Source: Rhizobium phaseoli
Lineage (GTDB): Bacteria > Pseudomonadota > Alphaproteobacteria > Rhizobiales > Rhizobiaceae
NCBI RefSeq assembly: GCF_010668805.1
Contig: NZ_WUFT01000018.1
Location: 62,001-126,000, forward strand
DNA: 64,000 nucleotides
Reading direction: 5' to 3'
Below, one piece after another: positions 1 through 7,332 of the stretch (positions are counted from its first letter, which is position 1; each line of letters starts with the position of its first letter). Under the pieces are notes generated by a model that ran no database searches, was not told the DNA's origin, and saw only the letters and a list, made by a program, of their open reading frames with translations. A program made the position numbers and the translations under genes.

Positions 1-382
1 CGAAGAACGGTCGGGCCGTTCGGCTGGCTTCCGTATAGATTCGGCCAAAGCCGAGCGTCAGCGCTTCATCCTCGACCCTGCGCAACAGACGGCTTGCGAT
101 GCCGAGCCCTTGAAACTCGGGGTGCACGAACATCATGTCCAGGCAGCCGTCGCCAGTCAGATCCGAAAATCCTGCGGGCTTTCCGTCAAATTCCGCCATC
201 CAGGCAGGCCTGCTGATCCTTCGCTCCGCCCATCTGTTCCGATCCTCGACATTTGCCCAGGCATCGATCTCAGTCGCTGAATAGTCCTTCGACGAGATTT
301 CTCGGATGGCCCGCAGGAAAATGTCAATCGTTGCGCCCACGTCGCCTGGCGCGTAGGCCCTGATCAGAATTCTGTCGTTCAT
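1..382 (-). CDS. GNAT family N-acetyltransferase (partial, C-terminus off left edge)
   Basis: Reading the complement from the ATG at 382 gives an open frame that runs off the left edge, 127 codons visible. It begins MNDRILIRAYAPGD and contains the GNAT acetyl-CoA loop in the form HPEFQGLGIASRLL, followed by the usual alpha helix and the strand GFGRIYTEAS. An AAAGG Shine-Dalgarno lies about 7 nt upstream of the ATG. Members of this family transfer acetyl from acetyl-CoA to an amine on a small molecule or protein; the acceptor cannot be told from sequence. The missing part is probably only 20-30 residues. Confidence 0.85.
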   Translation of the reverse strand, partial: MNDRILIRAYAPGDVGATIDIFLRAIREISSKDYSATEIDAWANVEDRNRWAERRISRPAWMAEFDGKPAGFSDLTGDGCLDMMFVHPEFQGLGIASRLLRRVEDEALTLGFGRIYTEASRTARPFF

Positions 383-409
383 CGAGAATGCCTTTCACGC
401 ACACTTACG

Positions 410-1249
410 CTACAGGATCGCGAGAATTTGTTCCCACGCTTGCCGCCCTAATTCGGCATCGGCTTCATCACTTCCACCGTGAGCACGCAACGACGATCGG
501 GGCGTGGTTTCGCCTGGTAGCAGAATGCGGTGGCCCGCATTTTTTCCGAGGACAAGCTCCGTAGCTAGGCCTGAGTCCGCGCGCCTTTGTACAATCGATG
601 CGGCAAATCTGTCCGACGGCCAAAGGGCGTCATCGGATCCCGCTACAAGCAGAATTCGAGCATTGGTTCTCTCCAAGGGAATAGCCGCTGCCTCGATCTC
701 GGATTGGTGCACATGGAGACATCGTTCAAACAGGCCGCGATAGGCGACGAGCCCGTCCCTGTATTCGCGCACCCAATCAGGGTCGGACGGTACGAAGGGA
801 AGCGGCCTGCCTTGCAAAGTCCAGGACGAGCGTTCCGGCCAGTTGACGCCATCAGGACCCGGACCGATATTTCCCCATACGACTGAAGACGGGCTCATTG
901 CGACGACTGCGCTGATGCGTGGATCGTGGACCGCCGCAAGCAGCGCGGCTTCGGCGCCTTTCGAGGTTCCGAGCAGGACGATGCGTTTGCAGCCGAGTTC
1001 CACGAGATAGTCGATGGCTGAGAAGAAGGTTTCCAGCGGCACCTCGCAAATGCCCGGCACCTGACCTTCGCCGCCGAACCAGCGAAGGGCAATTGCCGTT
1101 ACGCCTCGGCTGGCAAACAACCTGGCGCGGGCCGTATCGACCCGGCCGCTGGAGCCGGCAAGCACTACGACGCCGGTGCCATTGTCCGGTTCGGAATGAA
1201 AGACCTCGCCCTGCAGTTCCGGAGGGAGACGGTGATGTTCTGTATCCAA
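410..1249 (-). CDS. Acyl-CoA thioester hydrolase/BAAT C-terminal-like alpha/beta hydrolase
   Basis: About 279 residues. The sequence shows an alpha/beta hydrolase core: VVVLAGSSGR (oxyanion strand), the nucleophile elbow LLGTSKGAEAALL (G-x-S-x-G type), an acid-containing strand ILLVAGSDDALWPS and a late His in KNAGHRI. GTSKGAE and the W-P-S acid region are typical of the BAAT/acyl-CoA thioesterase C-terminal domain, here without the N-terminal immunoglobulin-like domain of the animal enzymes. No ATG is available near the N-terminus: GGAGG at about 1258 favours a TTG at 1249 (spacing 8) over a TTG at 1255 (spacing 2). The substrate is unknown. The gene lies 15-20 nt from the adjacent MFS gene on the same strand. 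Confidence 0.7.
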   Translation of the reverse strand: MDTEHHRLPPELQGEVFHSEPDNGTGVVVLAGSSGRVDTARARLFASRGVTAIALRWFGGEGQVPGICEVPLETFFSAIDYLVELGCKRIVLLGTSKGAEAALLAAVHDPRISAVVAMSPSSVVWGNIGPGPDGVNWPERSSWTLQGRPLPFVPSDPDWVREYRDGLVAYRGLFERCLHVHQSEIEAAAIPLERTNARILLVAGSDDALWPSDRFAASIVQRRADSGLATELVLGKNAGHRILLPGETTPRSSLRAHGGSDEADAELGRQAWEQILAIL

Positions 1250-1269
1250 AACCAAGCCCTCCGCTTAGG

Positions 1270-2550
1270 TCAGAAGTGGGCGGCACCCGGATCGAGCTGC
1301 GGGCTGTCGCCGGGATGGGTGAAGAGCTTGCCGTTCTCCGCCCAGAGTGTGGCCGCGATCGTCACCGCGCCAAAGAGCGCGAAGCCGCCGAAGAGCGGCT
1401 GCACCGTGCCGTTGAACATCTGGCCGACCAGGCCGCCGAGGATGGCGCCTGCTGTCGTCGAGACGAAGCCGGTGATGGCGGTGGCGGTGCCGGCGAGATT
1501 GCCCATCGGCTCGAGGCTGATGGCGGTGAAATTGGTGGCGATCACGGCAAACATCATCAGCACGATGGTAAAGATGCCATAGGCGATGGCGAAATCCGGC
1601 TTGCCGGCCAGCGAATAGAAGAAGCCTGCGGCCGACAGCGCCGTGAAGATCAGCAAAGCGGCGTGCGAGATGCGGCGCATGCCGAATTTGCGGACGAAGA
1701 AGCCGTTGGCGAAATTGGCCACAGCGATGCCGCCGGCGGTCGCCGCAAAGGCGATCGGTAGCCAGTCTCCAAGGCCATAGACCTCGCCGAACACCTGCTG
1801 CACCGAGATCACGTAAGCGCTGATGACGCCGGTAAACATGGTAAGACCGATCATGTAGCCGCAGGTGATGCGGTTGGTAAGCACGGTCTTGAAGCCGTCG
1901 ACGACAGAGCCGACCGACAGCGGCAGCCGCTCTTCCGGCGGCAGCGATTCTTTCAGCCGCAGAAAAGCCCAGACGAAGAGGATCATGGCGATGATGCCGA
2001 GCAGGATGAAGATCCAGTGCCAGTTGGCATAGAGGATGATGAGTTGGCCGACGGAAGGGGCAACGATCGGTACGATCATGAAGACAATCATCACATAGGA
2101 CATGACACGGGCCATCTCGCGGCCGCCGAAGCAGTCGCGCACCATGGCCATGGTTGTGATGCGCACGGCCGCACCCCCGATACCCTGGACGAAACGCATG
2201 ATGAGCAGCATTTCGAAGCTGCCGGTCGCTGCGGCGGCCAGCATTCCAAAGACGTAGCAGGCCAGGCCGCCGAGCAGGATGTTTCGGCGGCCGAACGTAT
2301 CCGAAAGGCTGCCGAAGAATATCTGCGAGACGCCGAAGCCCAGGAAGAACACGCCGATAATCAGCTGCGCGTCGTTGGGATTGGTGACGCCGAGGGAATG
2401 GCCGATATTGGGCAATGCCGGCAGCATGCTGTCGATCGCCATGGCGACGCTGGCAGTCATGAGGGCGATGGTGACGACGAATTCGCCAAAGCCCATGCCG
2501 ATGCGGCGAGAGCCCTGGTTTTCCTGGTGCGGCTTATGCGGCGGCGTCAT
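1270..2550 (-). CDS. Bcr/CflA-type multidrug efflux MFS transporter (downstream copy)
   Basis: 426 residues from the ATG at 2550. A longer open frame to 2724 would overlap the next gene and has no membrane character. Twelve hydrophobic segments are visible. The MFS loop 2-3 motif appears as GSLSDTFGRRNILLGG, and MRFVQGIGGAA matches the TM5 region of the 12-TM Bcr/CflA drug:H+ antiporters. The protein is clearly paralogous to the next upstream gene, with which it forms a 34-bp-spaced pair on the same strand. It acts in the inner membrane as a proton-coupled exporter; the substrate cannot be inferred. Confidence 0.85.
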   Translation of the reverse strand: MTPPHKPHQENQGSRRIGMGFGEFVVTIALMTASVAMAIDSMLPALPNIGHSLGVTNPNDAQLIIGVFFLGFGVSQIFFGSLSDTFGRRNILLGGLACYVFGMLAAAATGSFEMLLIMRFVQGIGGAAVRITTMAMVRDCFGGREMARVMSYVMIVFMIVPIVAPSVGQLIILYANWHWIFILLGIIAMILFVWAFLRLKESLPPEERLPLSVGSVVDGFKTVLTNRITCGYMIGLTMFTGVISAYVISVQQVFGEVYGLGDWLPIAFAATAGGIAVANFANGFFVRKFGMRRISHAALLIFTALSAAGFFYSLAGKPDFAIAYGIFTIVLMMFAVIATNFTAISLEPMGNLAGTATAITGFVSTTAGAILGGLVGQMFNGTVQPLFGGFALFGAVTIAATLWAENGKLFTHPGDSPQLDPGAAHF

Positions 2551-2577
2551 GTGGTGAAATCCCGGATGCGGAGGAGG

Positions 2578-2596
2578 CCGGCCGTCAGACGGCCGG
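2578..2596 (-). terminator. GC-rich hairpin at the end of the upstream MFS gene
   Basis: Perfect 8-bp arms CCGGCCGT / ACGGCCGG with a 3-nt loop. The hairpin overlaps the stop codon of the upstream MFS gene (2585-2587). There is no clear T-run after it on the minus strand, so it may attenuate or punctuate between the two transporter genes rather than terminate fully. Confidence 0.35.
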
Positions 2597-3832
2597 GTTC
2601 TGCGGTTGGAAGAGGCGGCCCTTCTCGGCGATGAGCACGAAGACGAGGCCGATGATCGACACAAAGAAATAACCGGCGACCATCGGCAATGCGGTGCCGT
2701 CGAAGGCCTGGCCGATGCCGGCACCGATCAGGGCGCCGCCGACCGTGCTCATGAAGCCGAGCACGGAGGAGGCGGTGCCGGCGACGTGGCCGAGCGGCTC
2801 CATGGCGAGCGAATTGAAGTTCGAGCCGATCCAGCCGAACTGGAACATGGCAAGGCCGAAGAAGGAGATGAACAGAGCAAACGGCATCGGCTCGGAGCTC
2901 GCCATCTGGACGATCAGCCAGATCGTGTTGATGGCGATGAAGCCGAGGAGCGAGCCGTGCGACAGGCGGCGCATGCCGAGCTTGCCGACGAAGCGCGAAT
3001 TGAAGAAGGACGACAGCGACATGAAGATCGCCACGCCGGCGAAGGCGAAGGGGAAATAGACGCCGAGATCGTAAATGCCGACATAGACCTGTTGGGCCGA
3101 ATTGATGAAGCCAAACAGTGCGCCGAAGATAAAGGTGCTGGCAATAGTGTAGCAGAGCGCCGTGCGATTGGTCAGCACCAGCTTGAAGGCGCCGAAGATC
3201 GAGCGGGCGGTGAAGGGGCGGACATTGGCGGGGTGCAGGGTTTCCGGCAGGCGGAGATAGGCCCAGATGGCGATAGCCGTCGCCATGGCGGCGATGAAAA
3301 GGAAGATCAGGTGCCAGTTGCCGAAGAACATAACGATCTGGCCGGTGCCCGGCGCAATCACCGGCACGATCATAAAGACCATCATGATCAGCGACATGAC
3401 TTCGGCCATCTGCCGGCCGCCATAGATATCGCGGACAATGGAGACGGTGATGACGCGGGTTGCCGCCGAACCGACGCCCTGGACGAAGCGCAGGGCGAGC
3501 AGCCCGGCGAAGGTAGGGACGAAGACGATGCTGATGGCGGAGAGAATGTATATGACGAGACCGATCAAAAGCGGCGTGCGGCGGCCGAAACGGTCAGACA
3601 GCGGCCCGTAAAACAGCTGGGCACAGCCGAAGCCGAGCAGATAGGTCGAGACGACGAACTGGCGATGGTTCTCGCTCTCGACACCGAGGCTCGCGCCGAT
3701 CTGCTGCAAGGCCGGCAGCATGATATCGATCGCCAGAGAGTTGACGGCCATCAGGAAGGCGGCGAGCGCGATAAATTCTCGCTTGCCCATGGGCAGACGG
3801 CCCGCGGACACGGCTTGTGATGAATCTGTCAC
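2585..3832 (-). CDS. Bcr/CflA-type multidrug efflux MFS transporter (upstream copy)
   Basis: 415 residues with 12 predicted membrane helices. Family marks are GPLSDRFGRRTPLLIG (loop 2-3 signature), ALRFVQGVGSAATRV, and the TM12-adjacent EPLGHVAGTASSVLG, which recurs as EPMGNLAGTATAITG in the downstream copy. The start is a GTG at 3832 with GGGA about 8 nt upstream; an internal ATG at 3790 (MGKREF) is the alternative. It is likely a drug:H+ antiporter of the inner membrane. The pair looks like a tandem duplication that has since diverged considerably. Confidence 0.85.
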   Translation of the reverse strand: MTDSSQAVSAGRLPMGKREFIALAAFLMAVNSLAIDIMLPALQQIGASLGVESENHRQFVVSTYLLGFGCAQLFYGPLSDRFGRRTPLLIGLVIYILSAISIVFVPTFAGLLALRFVQGVGSAATRVITVSIVRDIYGGRQMAEVMSLIMMVFMIVPVIAPGTGQIVMFFGNWHLIFLFIAAMATAIAIWAYLRLPETLHPANVRPFTARSIFGAFKLVLTNRTALCYTIASTFIFGALFGFINSAQQVYVGIYDLGVYFPFAFAGVAIFMSLSSFFNSRFVGKLGMRRLSHGSLLGFIAINTIWLIVQMASSEPMPFALFISFFGLAMFQFGWIGSNFNSLAMEPLGHVAGTASSVLGFMSTVGGALIGAGIGQAFDGTALPMVAGYFFVSIIGLVFVLIAEKGRLFQPQNPAV

Positions 3833-3904
3833 AATGAAATTCCCATAAACAGGCTAAGGCGCTGCTAGCCGCAGCGCCTCGGTCTCAAGATTACAGATTT
3901 GGAA

Positions 3905-3922
3905 ACCGGGCGGACGCCCGGT
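3905..3922 (-). terminator. Hairpin downstream of grxD
   Basis: Perfect 7-bp GC-rich stem ACCGGGC / GCCCGGT with a 4-nt loop, just after the grxD stop. On the minus strand it is followed by TTCCAAAT, a poor U-tract, so it is a weak Rho-independent terminator candidate. Confidence 0.45.
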
Positions 3923-3928
3923 GACCGA

Positions 3929-4264
3929 TCAGGCGGCGCCGCGCACGGTGATGCCGTTTTCCTGGAGGTGCTGCTGCAGCTCACCGGCCTGGAACATTTC
4001 CCGCACGATGTCACAGCCGCCGACAAACTCACCCTTGATGTAAAGCTGCGGGATTGTCGGCCAGTTGGAATATTCCTTGATCGCTTGGCGGATTTCCGAA
4101 TCGGCGAGCACGTTGACGCCTTTATAGTCGACGCCGATGTAATCGAGAATCTGCACGACCTGACCGGAGAAACCGCACTGCGGAAACTGCGGCGTGCCCT
4201 TCATGAAGAGGACGACGTCGTTGCTCTTGATTTCGTTGGCGATGAATTCGTTAATGCCGCTCAT
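3929..4264 (-). CDS. grxD: Monothiol glutaredoxin, Grx4 family
   Basis: 111 residues starting at ATG 4264 (GAAAGGA about 10 nt upstream); a TTG at 4282 would add six residues. The active site is KGTPQFPQCGFSG, the CGFS monothiol motif. The glutathione-binding parts NWPTIPQLYI and GGCDIVREMF are also present, at the normal family length. CGFS glutaredoxins bind a bridging 2Fe-2S cluster with glutathione, alone or with a BolA partner, and pass clusters to targets. A bolA gene lies about 3 kb away on the same strand and the SUF operon about 38 kb away, so a role in Fe-S trafficking is the natural reading. Confidence 0.95.
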   Translation of the reverse strand: MSGINEFIANEIKSNDVVLFMKGTPQFPQCGFSGQVVQILDYIGVDYKGVNVLADSEIRQAIKEYSNWPTIPQLYIKGEFVGGCDIVREMFQAGELQQHLQENGITVRGAA

Positions 4265-4407
4265 AGATCCAAATCCTTTCAACAGGCGGGTTAAAGGCCC
4301 GCCGTTTCAATCGTTGTCTTTAGATAGCATGCGGCAGCAGGAATTCCAGCCGCCGAAACCAAAAAAAGACCAATTATCGCAGGCCTCTCCGGGCTTGTGC
4401 CGGCACG

Positions 4408-5229
4408 TTACGGCTGGTGGATGAGATAAGCCTGAATCTGTTCGATTTCAGTATCGGTGAAATATTTGAAATCCCACTGCGAAACCTGCGTCATCACGCC
4501 GAGATCGCGGCCTCCGACACCCTTGCCGGTGCGCAACAGCGTCTTGAAATCGGCAGCCGAATAGGATTGCGCCAGAGGCTTCAGCGCCGGGGCGAGAAAG
4601 GCTTCGGACTGTTTCGCCGTATCGAGATTGTGGCAGTGGCTGCAATCGGTCCTGAAGGCATATTCACCGATATCGGCCGGGCGCGCGGCGGCGGGGGTGA
4701 TGACGGCGGGCACCAGATCGGCCTCGAAGGGGATCTTGTCGAGCGCCAGGCCCACTCGGCCGAGCGGTCCCCATTGCGTTCCTCCCGCCACGGCGTCGGG
4801 AAGCTGCTTCAGGGTGCGAAGCCAGGCGATGAGTGCCGCCATGTCGTCATCGGTGATATCGGCGAAATTACCGGCCGGCATGATGAAGACGCCGGTGCCG
4901 TCCTTCTTGACGCCGTGGCGAATGAGACGCACGAGCTCGGCGTCGCTGTACATCGGCACGAAGCGGGTCAGGTTCGGTGCGACGATGCGGCCGACGCCGG
5001 GCTCGTCGAGCAGCACGTTGCCGGCATCGTGATGGCAGCCGCCGCACATCAGTGTGCGGCCGCGGCGTTCGGCCTCTTCCGGGGACAGCGTCGTCTTGAC
5101 GGCAAAATCGGCCGCCGCGATGTCGTAAGTCCGGGAAAGGCGCCTCTCCGACAGGGCGTAGACGCCGGCAACGGCGATGAGACAGATCGCGACGACGGCC
5201 GCAAGGACAATTTTCAAAATACGTTTCAT
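4408..5229 (-). CDS. Membrane-anchored di-haem cytochrome c
   Basis: 273 residues. An N-terminal hydrophobic stretch (about residues 4-26, IVLAAVVAICLIAVAGV) is an uncleaved anchor or Sec signal. Two haem c attachment motifs are present, CGGCH (about residue 62) and CSHCH (about residue 197). Each is followed by a cytochrome c fold with a candidate distal Met, FIMPAGNF in the first domain and GVMTQVS in the second. The haems would face the periplasm. Di-haem proteins of this layout serve as electron-transfer subunits of alcohol/aldehyde dehydrogenases, but no such dehydrogenase is adjacent, so the partner is unknown. Confidence 0.8.
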   Translation of the reverse strand: MKRILKIVLAAVVAICLIAVAGVYALSERRLSRTYDIAAADFAVKTTLSPEEAERRGRTLMCGGCHHDAGNVLLDEPGVGRIVAPNLTRFVPMYSDAELVRLIRHGVKKDGTGVFIMPAGNFADITDDDMAALIAWLRTLKQLPDAVAGGTQWGPLGRVGLALDKIPFEADLVPAVITPAAARPADIGEYAFRTDCSHCHNLDTAKQSEAFLAPALKPLAQSYSAADFKTLLRTGKGVGGRDLGVMTQVSQWDFKYFTDTEIEQIQAYLIHQP

Positions 5230-5396
5230 CGGCTCGGCCCCCCAATGGCCTTCTGGAGACGGACGCGCCGCGCTCCATCGTCACAATCCGTTTGAAATCG
5301 GCAGAGGTTAGCGCCGGCTTTTGCGTTGCCGCGCTTATCGAGCCGGCGCGGATATTGGAAATCTGCAAGATCGACGCCCGGCGTGGGCACCACGCA

Positions 5397-5648
5397 TTAG
5401 CTGCGGCGCTGGCGGCTGCGGCCGGCGGCGGTGCGGCGCTTGCTCACCTGTTTGCGGGCGGGCTTGCGTGTGGTTGCGGTGGTTTTGCGGGCGGTCGAGG
5501 TTGGCTTGCGCGTTGCAGCCGTCGTCGCCGGGCTGCGCGTTTTGCGCTTCTTGCGCTTCGTCGTAACGCGGCCGGTGGTTTTCTTTAGGATTTCCTTCAG
5601 CACGCTGTCGACGACGCCTGATATCAATTCTTTGACGAGATCGGCCAC
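5397..5648 (-). CDS. Small basic Lys/Arg/Thr/Ala-rich protein, histone H1-like tail
   Basis: 83 residues from a GTG at 5648, with GGAGG 6 nt upstream. The first 22 residues (MADLVKELISGVVDSVLKE) can form an amphipathic helix. The rest is a disordered tail built of K, R, T and A in TARK/TTRK-like repeats. This resembles the C-terminal tail of eukaryotic H1 and bacterial H1-like or AlgP/PHA granule-associated proteins. It is probably nucleic-acid binding by charge alone. No relative is recognised with confidence. Confidence 0.55.
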   Translation of the reverse strand: MADLVKELISGVVDSVLKEILKKTTGRVTTKRKKRKTRSPATTAATRKPTSTARKTTATTRKPARKQVSKRRTAAGRSRQRRS

Positions 5649-5811
5649 AAAACCCCTCCGTTCGTGGTGGAAACGACATGGGTGCTATTGAATTCCGGAA
5701 GAGTTCGGTTAGCAAGACGGCTTCGAGACCAAAGCTGCTTTTTTGCCGATATTAGTGGCAGAGCCCGGATTGCAAGCAACATGCCGGCCATTCGCCCGGC
5801 CGGAAGGTGGA

Positions 5812-7047
5812 ATGAAACTGATCGAAAAGCGGGTCGTTATACACTTTGCCGGCTTCGAGCCGCTTGACGGCGCTGCCCACAGGGCGCGCTACGAACGTTC
5901 TGCCAAGCAAAGCGCTGCCGTCTGGGGCTATTCGATTGAGGTGGGCGCGCCGGCAGCAGCAAGCGATGCCCTCAGTTTCGAGGTCACGGCGGGCGGCGGG
6001 GTAACTGCTGACGCGGCGCCCGAGGCAGCCGCTGACGCGGCGCCCGGGGCAGCCGGCACGGCGCCCGAGGCAGGCACCGTTTCTCCTGGCTGGCAGACGA
6101 AGAGCCGGATCCACATGGTCGATCACGACGCGCTGGTAAGCCGGCTGCGCGGCGGCAATACGCTAAGCCAGATCATTGCGGGCTTCCGCAGTTGCGGGCA
6201 GATCATATTGGAAGGCGGCATGCGGGGATATTTCCGCCATGCGTGGCGTTTCGGCCTGTTCTTCCTCTTTCCGTTCCTGCTGACGGCGCTGGCAATTGCG
6301 CTGACGGCGCAAATCACTGTGCTGCCCTATAGCCTCGGCTTTTCCCTTTGGCACATGCTGTGGAGCGGGCCGCTGGCGCTCTGCTTCTTCATCTTCGCCT
6401 TCCTGCCGTTTTCCGAACGCTTCCATACACTGCATCTGTTTGCCGATTGGAAAATGGCGGTGGCGCTCGGCCGCATGGACCAGGCCGATTTCAACGCCTG
6501 GCTGGAAGACCGGGCCGTGGCCGTGCGCAAGGCGCTGGCGGAGGAGGCGGACGAATATGTGATCTCCTCGCACAGCATGGGGTCGAACGTCGCCGCCCAT
6601 GTCATCGGCATGTTGCTGGAAAGGGAGCCGGAGATCTTCAAGGGCAAGCGCGTGGCGTTTGCCACCCTCGGCAGCGCCATCCTGCAATGCGCGCTGCTGT
6701 CATCGGCAACGCAGCTGCGTGCCCGCGTCGGCTTGATCGCCCGTTGCCCCGAGATTTCCTGGCTCGACGTGCAGTGCCTGACGGATTCAATCAATTTCTA
6801 CAAGGTGCCGGTCGTCGCCGTTGCCGGCCATGCGGATGCACCTGCGGCAAAGATGATCCTGATCCGCGTCAAGCAGATGCTGACGCGCGAGCGCTACCGC
6901 CGGATCCGCAAGGACCAGCTACGCGTTCACCGGCAATATGTGCTAGGCCCCGATCTTAAGGCGCCCTTCGATTTCACGCTGATGACGTCGGGTCCGATGC
7001 CGGCCTTGGTGTTTGCCAGCCTCGACGCTGAGAGGATACCCGGCTGA
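5812..7047 (+). CDS. Membrane protein with serine-hydrolase-like motif and Ala-rich linker
   Basis: 411 residues from ATG 5812 (GGAAGGTGG just upstream); an ATG at 5743 would add 23 residues without hydrophobic character. The N-terminal part starts MKLIEKRVVIHFAGFEPLD, a hydrolase-like first strand. About residues 50-85 are an Ala/Gly/Pro/Glu-rich, locally repeated linker (AAPEAAADAAPGAA type). Two membrane segments lie near residues 145-200. The C-terminal part holds EYVISSHSMGSNVAAHVIG, resembling a nucleophile elbow with Ser in place of the first Gly, and the strand VPVVAVAGHADAP. This fits a membrane-anchored alpha/beta hydrolase of unknown substrate. Confidence 0.65.
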   Translation: MKLIEKRVVIHFAGFEPLDGAAHRARYERSAKQSAAVWGYSIEVGAPAAASDALSFEVTAGGGVTADAAPEAAADAAPGAAGTAPEAGTVSPGWQTKSRIHMVDHDALVSRLRGGNTLSQIIAGFRSCGQIILEGGMRGYFRHAWRFGLFFLFPFLLTALAIALTAQITVLPYSLGFSLWHMLWSGPLALCFFIFAFLPFSERFHTLHLFADWKMAVALGRMDQADFNAWLEDRAVAVRKALAEEADEYVISSHSMGSNVAAHVIGMLLEREPEIFKGKRVAFATLGSAILQCALLSSATQLRARVGLIARCPEISWLDVQCLTDSINFYKVPVVAVAGHADAPAAKMILIRVKQMLTRERYRRIRKDQLRVHRQYVLGPDLKAPFDFTLMTSGPMPALVFASLDAERIPG

Positions 7048-7055
7048 ACGCCGGG
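7039..7055 (+). terminator. Hairpin overlapping the stop of the membrane hydrolase-like gene
   Basis: Stem CCCGGC / GCCGGG with a 5-nt loop, followed by CATCGTCTTTG. It lies in the 32-bp space between two convergent genes and is a weak terminator candidate. Confidence 0.4.
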
Positions 7056-7079
7056 CATCGTCTTTGAGACAGGCCAGCT

Positions 7080-7313
7080 TTATTCCGGCGCCGAGGTCTG
7101 CAGCGCCAGCGCGTGCAACACGCCGCCCATATTGCCTTTCAGCGCCTCGTAGACCATCTGGTGCTGCTGCACACGGCTCTTGCCGCGGAAAACTTCGGCG
7201 ACGACTTCGGCGGCGTAGTGGTCGCCATCGCCCGCCAGATCGCGGATCGTTACCCTGGCACCGGGAATCCCAGCCTTGATCATGTCTTCGATATCGCCGG
7301 GTTTCATGGCCAT
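7080..7313 (-). CDS. bolA: BolA family protein
   Basis: 77 residues from ATG 7313, which has AAGGAG 8 nt upstream; the longer open frame to 7496 overlaps purL and is not coding. MKPGDIEDMIKAGIPGARVTIRDL and the C-terminal FRGKSRVQQHQMVYEAL are the BolA/YrbA helix-turn signature, with conserved His in HQMVYEAL. BolA proteins bind CGFS glutaredoxins through a shared 2Fe-2S cluster; grxD is nearby. It lies 19 bp downstream of purL on the same strand and is probably co-transcribed with it. Confidence 0.9.
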   Translation of the reverse strand: MAMKPGDIEDMIKAGIPGARVTIRDLAGDGDHYAAEVVAEVFRGKSRVQQHQMVYEALKGNMGGVLHALALQTSAPE

Positions 7314-7332
7314 GATCGTTACTCCTTGCGCA

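Noticed and set aside
2606..3820. 404-codon plus-strand open frame antisense to the MFS gene
   Set aside because: Translation is rich in Asp, Arg, Glu, His and Gly without domain or hydrophobic pattern, and the opposite strand encodes a clear 12-helix transporter. Such shadows are normal in GC-rich DNA.
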